The position numbers and the translations under genes are program-made. DNA of 64,000 nucleotides from Duganella zoogloeoides (GTDB lineage Bacteria; Pseudomonadota; Gammaproteobacteria; Burkholderiales; Burkholderiaceae_D), in NCBI RefSeq assembly GCF_034479515.1, contig NZ_CP140152.1, positions 5,518,001 through 5,582,000 of the forward strand, written 5' to 3'. The notes under the pieces were generated by a model. The model was not told the DNA's origin. It searched no databases and was given only the letters and a program-made list of their open reading frames with translations. Of the stretch, positions 25,158 to 35,122 are shown one piece after another (position 1 is the first letter of the stretch; every line of letters starts with the position of its first letter).

Positions 25158-26348
25158 TTAAGCGATGATTTTTGCAACAACGCCGGCGCCGACGGTACGA
25201 CCGCCTTCACGGATAGCGAAACGCAGACCTTCTTCCATCGCGATCGGGTTGATCAGCTTGACGGTGATCGACACGTTGTCGCCTGGCATGACCATTTCTT
25301 TGTCTGCTGGCAGTTCGATCGAACCGGTCACGTCAGTCGTACGGAAGTAGAACTGTGGACGATAGTTGTTGAAGAACGGGGTGTGACGGCCGCCTTCATC
25401 TTTCGACAGAACGTAGATCTCGCCGGTGAAGTGGTTGTGCGGCTTGATCGACGCTGGCTTGGCCAGAACCTGACCACGCTGTACGTCTTCACGCTTGGTG
25501 CCGCGCAGCAGCAGACCAACGTTGTCGCCGGCTTGACCCTGGTCCAGCAGCTTGCGGAACATTTCCACGCCGGTGCAAGTGGTTTTGACGGTGTCGATAA
25601 TGCCGACGATTTCGATCTCTTCGCCGACCTTGATCACGCCGCGCTCGATACGACCGGTCACAACGGTACCGCGACCCGAGATCGAGAACACGTCTTCCAC
25701 TGGCATCAGGAAGGCGCCATCGACTGCGCGCTCTGGCGTAGGGATGTAGCTGTCCAGTGCATCGGCCAGACGCATGATGGCGTCAACGCCCATCTCGCCT
25801 TCTTTGCCTTCCAGCGCCATACGTGCCGAACCCTTGATGATTGGTACGTCGTCGCCTGGGAACTCGTATTTCGACAGCAATTCACGCACTTCCATTTCGA
25901 CCAGTTCCAGCAGTTCTGCGTCGTCAACCAGGTCGCACTTGTTCAGGAACACGATGATGTATGGAACGCCAACTTGGCGGGCCAGCAGGATGTGCTCGCG
26001 GGTCTGTGGCATTGGGCCGTCAGCTGCGGAGCAAACCAGGATCGCGCCGTCCATCTGCGCTGCACCGGTAATCATGTTTTTGATGTAGTCGGCGTGGCCT
26101 GGGCAGTCAACGTGAGCGTAGTGACGGCCAGCGGTTTCGTACTCAACGTGTGCGGTGTTGATGGTAATGCCGCGTGCTTTTTCTTCCGGTGCAGCGTCGA
26201 TCTGGTCGTAAGCTTTTGCTTCGCCGCCGAATTTCTTCGACAGAACGGTAGCGATCGCTGCGGTCAGGGTGGTTTTGCCGTGGTCGACGTGACCGATGGT
26301 GCCTACGTTGACGTGCGGTTTAGTCCGCTCGAACTTTTCTTTTGCCAT
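25158..26348 (-). CDS. tuf: Elongation factor Tu
   Basis: EF-Tu delivers aminoacyl-tRNA to the ribosome as a GTP complex. The 396 residues have G1 (GHVDHGKT, residues 19-26), DCPGHADY near residue 81 and NKCD near 136, followed by the two beta-barrel domains. It follows fusA by 69 bases. Betaproteobacteria usually have a second identical tuf copy elsewhere, so gene conversion between copies is expected but cannot be judged here. Confidence 0.98.
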   Translation of the reverse strand: MAKEKFERTKPHVNVGTIGHVDHGKTTLTAAIATVLSKKFGGEAKAYDQIDAAPEEKARGITINTAHVEYETAGRHYAHVDCPGHADYIKNMITGAAQMDGAILVCSAADGPMPQTREHILLARQVGVPYIIVFLNKCDLVDDAELLELVEMEVRELLSKYEFPGDDVPIIKGSARMALEGKEGEMGVDAIMRLADALDSYIPTPERAVDGAFLMPVEDVFSISGRGTVVTGRIERGVIKVGEEIEIVGIIDTVKTTCTGVEMFRKLLDQGQAGDNVGLLLRGTKREDVQRGQVLAKPASIKPHNHFTGEIYVLSKDEGGRHTPFFNNYRPQFYFRTTDVTGSIELPADKEMVMPGDNVSITVKLINPIAMEEGLRFAIREGGRTVGAGVVAKIIA

Positions 26349-26381
26349 TTTGAATCATCCTTAAAACATTGTTTGAAATAT

Positions 26382-26406
26382 GCGGCCCGGTGATCGACCG
26401 GACCGC
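26382..26406 (-). other. Hairpin in the fusA-tuf gap
   Basis: GCGG-CCCGGT (26382-26391) and ACCGG-A-CCGC (26397-26406) form a GC-rich stem with one mismatch and a five-base loop. There is no T-run. It lies between the fusA stop and the tuf ribosome binding site and may affect the relative amounts of the two messages. Confidence 0.4.
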
Positions 26407-26417
26407 AATGACACTAA

Positions 26418-28523
26418 TTACTTGGCTTTCGCGGTAACGATCGCGTCGATCACGTGCTTAGGCGCTTCCGAGTAGTGCTTGAATTCCATCGTGTAGGTAG
26501 CACGACCTTGCGTTGCGGAACGCAGGGTGGTCGAGTAACCAAACATCTCCGACAGTGGCACTTCGGCTTTGATGATCTTGCCGCCGCCGCCTGGGATTTC
26601 GTCCATGCCCTGCACCATACCGCGGCGGGACGACAGGTCGCCCATCACGGTACCGGCGTAGTCTTCCGGCGTTTCCACTTCCACAGCCATCATTGGCTCC
26701 AGAATGACTGGCGATGCTTTGCGGCAGCCTTCTTTGAATGCCATCGAAGCGGCCATCTGGAACGCGTTTTCGTTCGAGTCCACATCGTGGTACGAACCGA
26801 AGAACAGCGTGACCTTGACGTCCACGACCGGGTAACCAGCCAGCACGCCGGTGTTCAGGGTGCCGCGCACGCCTTTTTCCACCGCAGGGATGTACTCGCG
26901 AGGAACGGTACCGCCCTTGATGGCGTCAACGAACTCGAAGCCCTTGCCTGGTTCTTGCGGCTCGATCTTCAGCACAACGTGACCGTATTGACCACGACCA
27001 CCGGATTGCTTGACGAACTTGCCTTCCGATTCTTCGCAGGTTTTACGGATCGTTTCGCGGTAAGCCACTTGTGGCTTGCCGACGGTTGCTTCCACGCCGA
27101 ATTCGCGCTTCATGCGGTCAACGATAATTTCCAGGTGCAGCTCGCCCATACCACCGATGATGGTCTGGCCCGATTCTTCATCGGTCTTCACGCGGAACGA
27201 AGGATCTTCCTGTGCCAGGCGGTTCAGTGCCAGGCCCATTTTTTCCTGGTCGGCCTTGGTTTTTGGCTCGACTGCCTGTTGAATCACAGGCTCAGGGAAG
27301 ATCATTTTTTCCAGCGTGATGATGGCGGTCGGATCGCACAGGGTTTCGCCCGTGGTCACGTCTTTCAGGCCAACCGCAGCGGCGATGTCGCCGGCGCGCA
27401 CTTCTTTGATCTCTTCGCGCTGATTCGCGTGCATCTGCAGAATACGGCCCAGACGCTCTTTACGACCTTTGACCGAGTTGTACACGGTGTCGCCCGAATT
27501 GACGGCGCCCGAGTACACGCGGAAGAAGGCCAATTGACCGACGAACGGGTCGGTCATGATCTTGAAGGCCAGCGCCGAGAATTTCTCGTCGTCAGCTGCG
27601 CGACGGGTGGTTGGCTGGTCGTCTTCGTCCGTACCGCCGACATCGTCGATGTCCAGTGGCGATGGCAGGTATTCGATGACCGCGTCCAGCATGGCCTGTA
27701 CGCCCTTGTTCTTGAAGGCGGTACCGCACATCATCGGAACGATTTCCGAAGCGATGGTACGGGTACGCAGCGCCTGCTTGATCTCGGCTTCGGTCAGGTC
27801 GCCTTCTTCCAGGTACTTGTTCATCAGCTCTTCGGTGGCTTCAGCAGCAGCTTCAACCATCTTTTCGCGCCACTCGGCGGCCGAATCAGCCAGCTCTGCA
27901 GGAATATCGACGTAGTCGAATTTCATGCCTTGCGACGCTTCGTCCCACAGGATAGCCTTCATCTTGACCAGATCGATCACGCCTTTGAAGTTGTCTTCAG
28001 CGCCGATAGGGATCTGGATCAGGACCGGGTTGGCCTTCAGGCGAGCACGCATCTGCTCGTACACCTTGAAGAAGTTGGCGCCGGTACGGTCCATCTTGTT
28101 GACGAAGGCCAGACGTGGCACTTTGTACTTGTTAGCCTGACGCCACACGGTTTCCGACTGTGGCTGAACACCGCCCACTGCGCAGTAAACCATGCAAGCA
28201 CCGTCAAGCACGCGCATCGAGCGTTCAACTTCAATGGTGAAGTCAACGTGGCCCGGGGTGTCGATGATGTTGATGTGGTGCTCAGGGAAGTTGTTCGCCA
28301 TACCTTTCCAGAAGCAGGTCGTCGCTGCCGAGGTAATGGTAATGCCGCGCTCTTGTTCCTGTTCCATCCAGTCCATGGTGGCGGCGCCATCGTGAACTTC
28401 ACCGATCTTGTGGTTCACGCCCGTGTAGAACAGGACGCGCTCGGTGGTAGTGGTCTTACCTGCATCGATGTGAGCGGAGATACCGATGTTGCGGTAGCGC
28501 TCGATGGGGGTCTTGCGGGCCAT
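26418..28523 (-). CDS. fusA: Elongation factor G
   Basis: EF-G catalyses GTP-dependent translocation. The 701 residues begin [20 protein letters not shown], with the P-loop AHIDAGKT (17-24), then DTPGHVDFT and NKMDRTGA, and domains II-V ending in the conserved C-terminal helix region. It lies 114 bases after rpsG; that gap contains only an AT-rich imperfect hairpin. Typical of the str-operon copy. Confidence 0.98.
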   Translation of the reverse strand: MARKTPIERYRNIGISAHIDAGKTTTTERVLFYTGVNHKIGEVHDGAATMDWMEQEQERGITITSAATTCFWKGMANNFPEHHINIIDTPGHVDFTIEVERSMRVLDGACMVYCAVGGVQPQSETVWRQANKYKVPRLAFVNKMDRTGANFFKVYEQMRARLKANPVLIQIPIGAEDNFKGVIDLVKMKAILWDEASQGMKFDYVDIPAELADSAAEWREKMVEAAAEATEELMNKYLEEGDLTEAEIKQALRTRTIASEIVPMMCGTAFKNKGVQAMLDAVIEYLPSPLDIDDVGGTDEDDQPTTRRAADDEKFSALAFKIMTDPFVGQLAFFRVYSGAVNSGDTVYNSVKGRKERLGRILQMHANQREEIKEVRAGDIAAAVGLKDVTTGETLCDPTAIITLEKMIFPEPVIQQAVEPKTKADQEKMGLALNRLAQEDPSFRVKTDEESGQTIIGGMGELHLEIIVDRMKREFGVEATVGKPQVAYRETIRKTCEESEGKFVKQSGGRGQYGHVVLKIEPQEPGKGFEFVDAIKGGTVPREYIPAVEKGVRGTLNTGVLAGYPVVDVKVTLFFGSYHDVDSNENAFQMAASMAFKEGCRKASPVILEPMMAVEVETPEDYAGTVMGDLSSRRGMVQGMDEIPGGGGKIIKAEVPLSEMFGYSTTLRSATQGRATYTMEFKHYSEAPKHVIDAIVTAKAK

Positions 28524-28637
28524 AATTAATCCTAAATCTTTTAATGGACAAAACCGAGCAGCATTTTTTGTGAAAAAAAATGAGCCCGGCCTCGAACAAC
28601 AGATAACAACCAGACCACAGTGGCCCGGTCGATTTTA

Positions 28638-29108
28638 TTAGAAGCGGAAGTGCGAGAACGCCTTGTTCGCTTCTGCCATACGGTGCACTTCATCACGCTT
28701 TTTCATCGCACCGCCGCGGCCTTCAGCCGCTTCCATCAGCTCACCGCCGAGGCGTTGTGGCATGGATTTTTCGCTGCGCTTGTTGGCAGCTTCACGCAGC
28801 CAACGCATCGACAGCGCCATACGGCGTACTGGGCGTACTTCAACCGGCACCTGGTAGTTTGCACCACCGACGCGACGGGATTTTACTTCAACCAGTGGCT
28901 TGGCGTTGTTGATCGCGGTTGCGAACACTTCCAGCGGGTCTTTACCCGACTTGGCAGCGATGTGCTCGAAGGCACCGTAGATGATGTTTTCTGCGACCGA
29001 TTTTTTACCGGACAGCATCAGAACGTTCACGAATTTGGCGACATCCGTGTTACCGAATTTAGGATCCGGCAGGATTTCGCGCTTGGGTACTTCACGACGA
29101 CGTGGCAT
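28638..29108 (-). CDS. rpsG: 30S ribosomal protein S7
   Basis: S7 nucleates the 30S head and in E. coli represses the str operon. The 156-residue product begins [20 protein letters not shown]. The frame is open upstream to a TTG at 29123, but AAGGA six bases before the ATG at 29108 decides the start. The 147-base rpsL-rpsG gap contains a TCGACC/GGTCGA hairpin near 29190-29207, in the place where E. coli has its S7-binding site. Confidence 0.98.
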   Translation of the reverse strand: MPRRREVPKREILPDPKFGNTDVAKFVNVLMLSGKKSVAENIIYGAFEHIAAKSGKDPLEVFATAINNAKPLVEVKSRRVGGANYQVPVEVRPVRRMALSMRWLREAANKRSEKSMPQRLGGELMEAAEGRGGAMKKRDEVHRMAEANKAFSHFRF

Positions 29109-29255
29109 ATCAATTCCTTTCAATCTTCAGTTGAGGTGCGCGATATGGGTTCGCACTCTCGCGGAGGGTCATCATAACCATCCACTTACTCGACCATTTC
29201 CGGTCGATTACATTCACTTAGCTAGTTGCCACTGAGCGAAAACTTTTAATGCAGA

Positions 29256-29636
29256 TTACTTCTTGGCTTTAGCGCGCTTGGTACCGTATTTCGAGCGAGC
29301 TTGCTTACGGTCTTTAACGCCCTGGGTATCCAGTGCACCGCGAACCATGTGGTAACGCACACCTGGCAAGTCTTTTACGCGACCGCCGCGCAGCAGAACA
29401 ACGCTGTGCTCTTGCAGGTTGTGGCCTTCACCGCCGATGTACGAAATGACTTCGAAACCGTTGGTCAGACGCACTTTGGCGACTTTACGCAAAGCCGAGT
29501 TAGGCTTCTTAGGAGTGGTGGTGTACACACGGGTGCAAACACCGCGCTTTTGCGGGCTGTTTTCCAGCGCCGGCGATTTGCTTTTCACGGTCAGGGCGAC
29601 GCGTGGATTGCGAATCAGTTGATTGATGGTTGGCAT
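29256..29636 (-). CDS. rpsL: 30S ribosomal protein S12
   Basis: S12 is at the decoding centre and controls accuracy. The 126 residues have [13 protein letters not shown] with lysine at position 43 and [10 protein letters not shown] with lysine at position 88, the residues of streptomycin-sensitive strains. It is the first gene of the str transcript, with its promoter at 29797-29825 and a leader hairpin at 29671-29689. Confidence 0.98.
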   Translation of the reverse strand: MPTINQLIRNPRVALTVKSKSPALENSPQKRGVCTRVYTTTPKKPNSALRKVAKVRLTNGFEVISYIGGEGHNLQEHSVVLLRGGRVKDLPGVRYHMVRGALDTQGVKDRKQARSKYGTKRAKAKK

Positions 29637-29670
29637 CGTTCTAAACCCAACTTAATAACAACGTGGACAA

Positions 29671-29689
29671 CCCGGACGAAGTGTCCGGG
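29671..29689 (-). promoter_or_regulatory. Leader hairpin upstream of rpsL
   Basis: CCCGGAC (29671-29677) and GTCCGGG (29683-29689) form a perfect 7-bp stem with a five-base loop in the rpsL leader, 35 bases before the start codon. No T-run follows on the minus strand, so it is not an attenuator of the usual kind. Confidence 0.45.
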
Positions 29690-29796
29690 GACGAATCTCA
29701 GTCTCGATTTACCGGGCATCGGAGGCGCACACAGCCAGTCTCTGGGACCAGCCGAAAACAGCGTATACGATGCGCAGACTAAATGGAGAACTCGCG

Positions 29797-29825
29797 AGTG
29801 TAGGGCAATTGACCTGAACAGTCAA
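29797..29825 (-). promoter_or_regulatory. Sigma-70 promoter of the str operon
   Basis: On the minus strand TTGACT (29825-29820) and TACACT (29802-29797) lie 17 bases apart, a near-consensus promoter. The -10 hexamer and spacing equal those found before rplC. The start point would be near 29790. Confidence 0.75.
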
Positions 29826-29957
29826 CATAAAGCGCAGAAAGATGTGGTAGCGCGAAAGCGCAGATTGACTTGCGAGCCGCCGCAAAAGCCGCCCGCAACG
29901 GCCGGAAACGCCTGATAATAGCGCACTCTCCATTATAGCTGCTGCCTGTTGCCTTCC

Positions 29958-31664
29958 ATGCGATCCCTGTTGCGACTCCCTCCCCTGTTCGTGCTGGGCA
30001 GCTACCTGCTGCTGTCGCTGGTGCCGTGCGTGCCCTTGCTGCTGGGCCGGCCCGCGCCCGTTCTCGGCGCCATCCTCGGCCTCGAGGCGCTGCTGTGGAT
30101 CGCGGTCTGGGGCGTGTTCCAGCGCCCCACCTGGTTCCACTGGCTGTTGCTGCCCGCGCTGCTCGGTCTGCCCACCGAGCTGTACCTGTTCCTGTACTAC
30201 GGCCAGGGCATTTCCACCCACCACCTCGGCATCATTGCCGAGAGCAGCCCGGTGGAAGCGATGGAATTCCTCGGCAACAAGATCTGGCTGATGGCGGCCG
30301 TGTTGATTGCCGTGCTGGCCTGGTGGGTAGCCGTGTTCATGGCCGCGCGCCGCAGTCCGGGACTGGTCTGGCGCGGCAAGACCCGCTGGCTGGCAGTGCC
30401 GGCGCTTGCCGCCCTGGCCGTGCTGGGCTGGCCCACGCCGACGCCGGTGTTCCAGCAGGCGCCGTTCACTTTTAATAACTTTGCCAATTCCTGGCCGTTC
30501 GGCCTGACCGCGCGCGGCGTCGATTTTTATAACGAACGCCGCTACCTGGCCGAACTGGGCAAGCGCAGCAGCAACTTCACGTTCAAGGCCCGCCAGGCCG
30601 CGCCCGATGGCGAGCCGGAAGTGGTGATCATGGTGCTCGGCGAATCGTCGCGCTACGACCGCTGGAGCATCAACGGCTACGCGCGCGCAACCACCCCGCT
30701 GCTGGCGCAGGAGCCCAACCTGGTGTCGCTCACCAATATGATCACGGCGGTCTCCGCCACGCGGCTGTCGGTGCCGGTGATCATTTCGCGCAAACCTGCC
30801 ATGCAGAGCCTGAAAGCGGGGTTTTCGGAAAAATCGTTCCTCACCGCTTATAAGGAGGCCGGTTTCAAAACCTGGTGGCTGTCGAACCAGATCTCGTTCG
30901 GCGAGTTCGACACCCCGGTTTCGGTATTTGCCAAGGAAGCGGACGTGATCCAGTTCATGAACCTCGGCAGTTTTAATAACCGCTCCAACTTCGACCAGAT
31001 TTTGCTGGGGCCGCTGCAACAGGCAATGCACGACCCGGCGCCGAAAAAACTGATCGTGCTGCACACGCTGGGCAACCACTGGAACTACAGCCAGCGCTAC
31101 CCGCAGGAATTCGACAAGTGGCAACCGTCGCTGTTCGGCGTGGACAAGCCGGAACACACCGACGTCAAGATCAAGGTAGAACTGAACAACAGCTACGACA
31201 ACTCGATCCTGTACACCGACTGGTTCCTGGCCCAGGTGATCGGCCAGCTCAAGCAGAGCGGCCAGCGTACCTCGATGCTGTACGTGGCCGACCACGGCCA
31301 GGTGTTATATGACGGCAGCTGCGGCATCGCCTTCCACGGCCACAACACGCAATACGATTTTCATGTGCCGGCGCTGGTGTGGTATTCCGACCAGTACCAG
31401 TCGCACTACCCGGACAAGATCAAGCAACTGAAGCGCCTGCGCAAGGCCAGGCTGGCAACCGAAAACGTGTTCCACAGCCTGCTCGACCTCGGCGACATCA
31501 CCTACGGCGACCAACGCCTCGAGTGGAGTTTTTTAAATAAACAGTTCAAGCCCCACAAGCGCTACGTGGACAGCTATGGCTGGACCAACTACGACAACGC
31601 CACGTTTAAAGGCGACTGCCGCGAGGTGATCGACAAGGGCACGCCGCTCAAGCGGGAGAAATAA
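29958..31664 (+). CDS. Phosphoethanolamine transferase-like membrane sulfatase-fold enzyme
   Basis: A 568-residue inner-membrane protein with about five N-terminal membrane segments (to about residue 165) and a periplasmic alkaline-phosphatase-fold domain. The motif GESSRYDRWSINGYARATTP, then NMITAVSATRLSVPVIISRK with the likely nucleophilic Thr, LHTLGNHWNYSQRYP, and the metal site VADHGQ with HGHN fit the EptA/CptA family that adds phosphoethanolamine to lipid A or core sugars. The ATG at 29958 has no good ribosome binding site. It is a lone gene. Substrate (lipid A, core or another envelope sugar) cannot be told from sequence alone. Confidence 0.88.
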   Translation: MRSLLRLPPLFVLGSYLLLSLVPCVPLLLGRPAPVLGAILGLEALLWIAVWGVFQRPTWFHWLLLPALLGLPTELYLFLYYGQGISTHHLGIIAESSPVEAMEFLGNKIWLMAAVLIAVLAWWVAVFMAARRSPGLVWRGKTRWLAVPALAALAVLGWPTPTPVFQQAPFTFNNFANSWPFGLTARGVDFYNERRYLAELGKRSSNFTFKARQAAPDGEPEVVIMVLGESSRYDRWSINGYARATTPLLAQEPNLVSLTNMITAVSATRLSVPVIISRKPAMQSLKAGFSEKSFLTAYKEAGFKTWWLSNQISFGEFDTPVSVFAKEADVIQFMNLGSFNNRSNFDQILLGPLQQAMHDPAPKKLIVLHTLGNHWNYSQRYPQEFDKWQPSLFGVDKPEHTDVKIKVELNNSYDNSILYTDWFLAQVIGQLKQSGQRTSMLYVADHGQVLYDGSCGIAFHGHNTQYDFHVPALVWYSDQYQSHYPDKIKQLKRLRKARLATENVFHSLLDLGDITYGDQRLEWSFLNKQFKPHKRYVDSYGWTNYDNATFKGDCREVIDKGTPLKREK

Positions 31665-31673
31665 CCACCGCAT

Positions 31674-31699
31674 GGGGTCGGACCCAGGAGGGTCCGCCC
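31674..31699. terminator. GGGGTCGG-type hairpin between convergent genes
   Basis: GGGTCGGACCC and GGGTCCGCCC pair around AGGA with one bulged base. It lies between the ends of the transferase gene and the epimerase gene. No T-run is present, so termination is an inference from position. The GGGGTC start recalls the longer repeat at 15436-15517. Confidence 0.5.
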
Positions 31700-31726
31700 G
31701 GCCTGGCCGTGCGGGGTAGCGCCAGC

Positions 31727-32692
31727 TCACACCAGGCTGGCGAGCGCCGGCGCCAACTGCGGGTAGCGGAATGCGAAGCCAGTGGCCAGCAGGCGCTGCG
31801 GCGCCACCCGCTGCCCTTCGAGCAGCAAGTCGGCCTGCTCGCCGAGCGCCAGGCGCATTGGCCAGCCCGGCGTCGGGAAACCGTATGGGCGGTGCAGCAC
31901 CTTGGCCGCCACCCGGCTGAACTGCGCCTGCGTCAGGCTTTCGGGTGCGGTGAAGTTGTAGCTGCCGCCCTCCGCGGCGCCGCTGGAACAAAGGTGCGCC
32001 ATGGCGCCGATCACGTCATCGACGTGGATCCACGACTGCCACTGCCGACCGCCGCCGAGCGGCCCGCCCAGGCCCAGCCGGATCGGCAACAGCAGCATCG
32101 GCAGCGCGCCCTGGCGCCCCAGCACCAGGCCAAAGCGCATGCACGCCACGGTCACGCCGTACGCGTTGGCGCGCCGCGCGGCCTCTTCCCACTCGCGGCA
32201 CAGGTCGGACATGAAGACAGGTTGCGGCGGCGCGGTTTCGGTCAGCACCGTGTCGTCGCCCTGCCGCTGCACGCCGTAATAGCCGATCGCCGAGCCGGAA
32301 AGCATCAGCGCCGGCTTGTGCTCGGCCTGCGCGATCCAGTCCACCACCCTGGCGGTCAGCGCCACCCGGCTGCGCCGCAACGCTGCACGCCGCGCCGCCG
32401 TCCAGCGCCAGCCGAGAATGCGCGCGCCGGCCAGGTTGATCACCACGTCGATGCGGCGCGAGGGTGGCAGCTGGTCCATGTCGCCGACGCACTCGACGCG
32501 ACCCAGGCGCTGGTCGAACAACGACCTTGCCTTGGCCGGATCGCGCGTGAGTACCGTGACCTGCTGGCCGTCGCGCAGCAGCGCGCGCACCAGTTGCTGG
32601 CCGATGAAGCCGGTGGCGCCGGTGATGAGGAAGCTGCGCTTGTCGTTGCCGAACACCGGCGTTGCCGATTGTTCTCGGGTTGAATTGTTCAT
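31727..32692 (-). CDS. TIGR01777 family NAD(P)-binding epimerase-like protein
   Basis: A 321-residue extended short-chain dehydrogenase of the YfcH/TIGR01777 group. The dinucleotide-binding motif GATGFIGQQLVRALL is near residue 25 and the catalytic-type region SGSAIGYYG near 150. The C-terminal DUF1731-like part has AAKVLHRP and PGWPMRLALGEQADLLLEGQ. Its ATG overlaps the GbsR gene in an ATGA junction, with AAAGGA five bases upstream. The natural substrate of this family is not established. It is the last gene of a regulator-containing operon. Confidence 0.88.
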   Translation of the reverse strand: MNNSTREQSATPVFGNDKRSFLITGATGFIGQQLVRALLRDGQQVTVLTRDPAKARSLFDQRLGRVECVGDMDQLPPSRRIDVVINLAGARILGWRWTAARRAALRRSRVALTARVVDWIAQAEHKPALMLSGSAIGYYGVQRQGDDTVLTETAPPQPVFMSDLCREWEEAARRANAYGVTVACMRFGLVLGRQGALPMLLLPIRLGLGGPLGGGRQWQSWIHVDDVIGAMAHLCSSGAAEGGSYNFTAPESLTQAQFSRVAAKVLHRPYGFPTPGWPMRLALGEQADLLLEGQRVAPQRLLATGFAFRYPQLAPALASLV

Positions 32693-33237
32693 GACCGTCC
32701 TTTATCGTTGCCAACCTTGCCCATCAGCTTTGCCATCTTGCCACCCATGGTCAACATGCGTTGCAGCGTGGCCGGCGGCAGGTGCTTGGTGTCGCCGTAG
32801 GCGGTCGTGAGCATTTCCATGAAGGCCAGCACCTGGTCCATCTTGACCTTGGTGGCCTCTTCCAGCGCGGGGTCGCTCTCGGCTTCCTGCGCGCATTCGC
32901 GCAAGACGGTGAGCGTGGGATCGATCTCGCGTTTCTTGCGCTCTTCGACGATGACGCGGAAGATTTCCCACACGTCCTGCAAAGCCAGGAAATGGTCGCG
33001 GCGGTCGCCGGCCAGGTGGGTCACGCGCACCAGGCCCCAGCTTTGTAACTCCTTGAGACTGTTGCTCACGTTGGAGCGGGCCACGGTAAGGGTGTCGGCG
33101 ATTTCCTCGGCGTGCAGCGGGCGGTTGACCAGGAATAGCAGCGCGTGGATTTGCGCCACCGTGCGGTTGACGCCCCAGCGGGTGCCCATCTCACCCCAGT
33201 GCAAGATGTATTTCTGGATGGTTGGTGCGAGGGTCAT
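32689..33237 (-). CDS. GbsR/MarR family transcriptional regulator
   Basis: A 182-residue winged-helix regulator. The N-terminal part carries the DNA-binding domain (AQIHALLFLVNRPLHAEEIA followed by TLTVARSNVSNSLKEL, residues about 27-68, and wing THLAGDRRDHF). The C-terminal half is a helical dimerisation segment. It lies third in a four-gene operon headed by two identical-arm palindromes (35046-35065, 35123-35142), the likely autoregulatory sites. The inducing signal is unknown; GbsR proper senses choline, but that cannot be assumed here. Confidence 0.88.
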   Translation of the reverse strand: MTLAPTIQKYILHWGEMGTRWGVNRTVAQIHALLFLVNRPLHAEEIADTLTVARSNVSNSLKELQSWGLVRVTHLAGDRRDHFLALQDVWEIFRVIVEERKKREIDPTLTVLRECAQEAESDPALEEATKVKMDQVLAFMEMLTTAYGDTKHLPPATLQRMLTMGGKMAKLMGKVGNDKGRS

Positions 33238-33281
33238 GCGGCGTCCTTATCTGTGACTGTTGTTGGTGAATTGTTATTGGT

Positions 33282-33746
33282 TTATATGGGCTTGTGCACC
33301 ATCAGCCAGTACACGGCCATCAGCGCGCCAAAGGCGGGAAAGCCCAGTGCGGTCCAGATTTTTTCGTAGCGCCAGTAGCGCGCCGGCAGCGGCAGCAGGT
33401 TGCGCGCAGCCTCTGCGGCCATGTCGCGCATGCGCAATTGCAGCCATACTACCGGCAGCCAGCACAGGCCGGCCAGCACGTACAAGGCGATCGACCACAT
33501 GATCCAGCGCGAGTGCAACGGGTAGCCGGCCAGGTGGATCATCCAGAAACCGGACAAGGGCTGAATGATCACGGCCGGCGTGGTGAACCACCAGTCGGCG
33601 CGGGCGACGAGCCGGGTGACCACGGCCATCGCCTGCACATTGCCGCTGCGGTTGACGAAAAACATGTAGAAGGCGGTGCCGAAGCCAGTGCCCACCATCA
33701 GCGTGGCCGACAGGATGTGCAGCACTTTGACGGCAAAATATTCCAT
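33282..33746 (-). CDS. DUF2269 family membrane protein
   Basis: A 154-residue protein with four hydrophobic segments, starting MEYFAVKVLHILSATLMVGT. It fits the DUF2269 family of small integral membrane proteins of unknown function. GAGGAG seven bases upstream supports the ATG at 33746, which overlaps the stop codon of the SDR/DoxX gene (TAATG). The His in VLHILSA and the repeated Trp and Arg positions are typical, and a haem or redox role has been guessed for such folds but is unproven. Confidence 0.82.
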   Translation of the reverse strand: MEYFAVKVLHILSATLMVGTGFGTAFYMFFVNRSGNVQAMAVVTRLVARADWWFTTPAVIIQPLSGFWMIHLAGYPLHSRWIMWSIALYVLAGLCWLPVVWLQLRMRDMAAEAARNLLPLPARYWRYEKIWTALGFPAFGALMAVYWLMVHKPI

Positions 33747-35029
33747 TATCTTTCTCCTCGATGGTTGCGGGGACTGGCGCGCCACATCAACAGCATCAGC
33801 GCCAGCAACGGCAGGTTCTTGGTCAGCGGCCCGAACGGATGCCGCCAGAAATCGGGCAGGAACACGCTGAGCATGGCGGTGTAGCCGCCGACGAGCGCCA
33901 GCTGCGCCGCCCACAGCCAGCGGCGCGGGCGCAACAGCAGCAGCACGCCGATGGCGGCGTCGGTCACGCTGGCGGCCAGCAGCACCGGCTCCTGCCAGGC
34001 GGGCGGCACGCCGCAGGCGCCCAACCAGGACCGGCTCTCGGCATGGGGCCAGGCAAACCACGACACATATGCCGTGATCAGCCACATCAGTGCGATCGCC
34101 ACCGTCACCAAAGGCGCGCCCCACGACCAAGCGGCCGTGATGCGCTGCGCCGGCCGGGCAAAGGTGGCGGGATCGCGCAGCGGCCGACCGAGCAGCGCTT
34201 GCGCCGGGGCGGCATCGGCGGTGTTGGAGCCGTCGGCGCTGCGTTCGAGCATCAACAACGACTCGGGCGTGAAGGCGGACGACGGCGCCAGCGCGGCCAA
34301 GTGCGCGGCCGCGCGCGCTACCGGTGCCGGCAATGTCACCACCAGCGCAGCGGGCGCCTGCATGCCGCGCCGCAGATCGGCCAGGTAGCCAGCCATGGTC
34401 ATGGCGCGCGGGCCAACCACGGCCAGTTCGCGCGGCAGCGCGGCTTGCGTGGTCAGCAACCGCACGACCACATCGGCCAGGTCTGCAACATGAATCGGCT
34501 GTACCAGCGCCCGGTGGGCAGCCGGCAACATTAGCACCGGCAAGATGGCCAGCATGCGAAACAGCGCGCTGCTGGCGCCGTCGTCACCATAGACCAGCGA
34601 TGGGCGAATGATGGTGGCATCGACGTTGCGCGCCAGCAGGTCAGCCTCGGCCACGCCCTTGCTGCGCCAGTACCCGGTAGCGGCTTGCGGATGGCTGCCC
34701 AGCGCGGAGACCTGCAATACGCGCAGCCCCAGCTGTTCGCAGGCGGCAAACAGCGCTACCGGCGCGGCGCGGTGCAGGCGGTCGAAGTCGCCTTCCCGCG
34801 TCTCGCGGATGATGCCCACGGCGTTGACCACGGCATCGTACCCATGCAGCAGCGGCAGCCATTGCTGGACGGCAGTCATGCTGCCGAAGTCGAGCTCGAA
34901 CCAGTGATGGGCCGCCGCACCGGCCGGGCGGCGACGGCTGGCGCCGTCCACTTCAAGGCCGGCGGTGCGTAGTGCCCACATTACGTGGACGCCGACCAGT
35001 CCCGTGGCGCCGATCACCAGTACCCGCAT
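33746..35029 (-). CDS. Fusion of NAD(P)H-binding SDR domain and DoxX-like membrane domain
   Basis: The 427-residue protein has an atypical SDR domain at residues 1-280 (VLVIGATGLVGVHVMWALRT at the N-terminus, VNAVGIIRE, YWRSKGVAEADLL with the conserved Tyr/Lys spacing altered). A DoxX-like domain of four membrane segments follows from about residue 300 to the end. GGAGG four bases upstream fixes the start. It leads the operon with DUF2269, GbsR and the epimerase. The pairing suggests a membrane-associated redox or quinone-related activity, but no substrate is evident. Confidence 0.85.
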   Translation of the reverse strand: MRVLVIGATGLVGVHVMWALRTAGLEVDGASRRRPAGAAAHHWFELDFGSMTAVQQWLPLLHGYDAVVNAVGIIRETREGDFDRLHRAAPVALFAACEQLGLRVLQVSALGSHPQAATGYWRSKGVAEADLLARNVDATIIRPSLVYGDDGASSALFRMLAILPVLMLPAAHRALVQPIHVADLADVVVRLLTTQAALPRELAVVGPRAMTMAGYLADLRRGMQAPAALVVTLPAPVARAAAHLAALAPSSAFTPESLLMLERSADGSNTADAAPAQALLGRPLRDPATFARPAQRITAAWSWGAPLVTVAIALMWLITAYVSWFAWPHAESRSWLGACGVPPAWQEPVLLAASVTDAAIGVLLLLRPRRWLWAAQLALVGGYTAMLSVFLPDFWRHPFGPLTKNLPLLALMLLMWRASPRNHRGER

Positions 35030-35045
35030 ATCGCCTCCGTCACTG

Positions 35046-35065
35046 ATTTCTGTAAAGACAGAAAT
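35046..35065. promoter_or_regulatory. Operator 1: ATTTCTGT-N4-ACAGAAAT
   Basis: A perfect 8-bp dyad with a 4-base spacer (AAAG) lies 16 bases upstream of the SDR/DoxX start codon and covers the predicted transcription start. The same arms and spacer length recur 77 bases away. It is the likely binding site of the GbsR/MarR regulator in this operon. Confidence 0.7.
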
Positions 35066-35070
35066 TCATG

Positions 35071-35099
35071 GTTAAAAATTTGACCGACGAATCGGCCAA
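35071..35099 (-). promoter_or_regulatory. Candidate promoter of the SDR/DoxX-GbsR operon
   Basis: On the minus strand TTGGCC (35099-35094) and TTTAAC (35076-35071) are 17 bases apart. Each matches four of six consensus bases. Transcription would start near 35064, inside operator 1. Confidence 0.45.
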
Positions 35100-35122
35100 G
35101 GTTTTGTGGCAGGGAATACTGA

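Larger units (their letters stand above)
29637..29957. other. 321-base divergent promoter region (rpsL / phosphoethanolamine transferase)
   Basis: The minus-strand half holds the rpsL promoter and a leader of about 155 bases with one clear hairpin. The plus-strand half (29830-29957) should contain the promoter of the transferase gene, but only loose hexamer matches such as GATAAT near 29913 are visible. rpoC, the common upstream neighbour of rpsL, is not present. Confidence 0.55.

Noticed and set aside
29709-31295. 528-codon open frame antisense to the phosphoethanolamine transferase gene
   Set aside because: The plus-strand protein has a full set of family motifs, while the antisense product is low-complexity and His/Gln/Arg-rich, as expected from a shadow frame. 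It would also run through the rpsL promoter.
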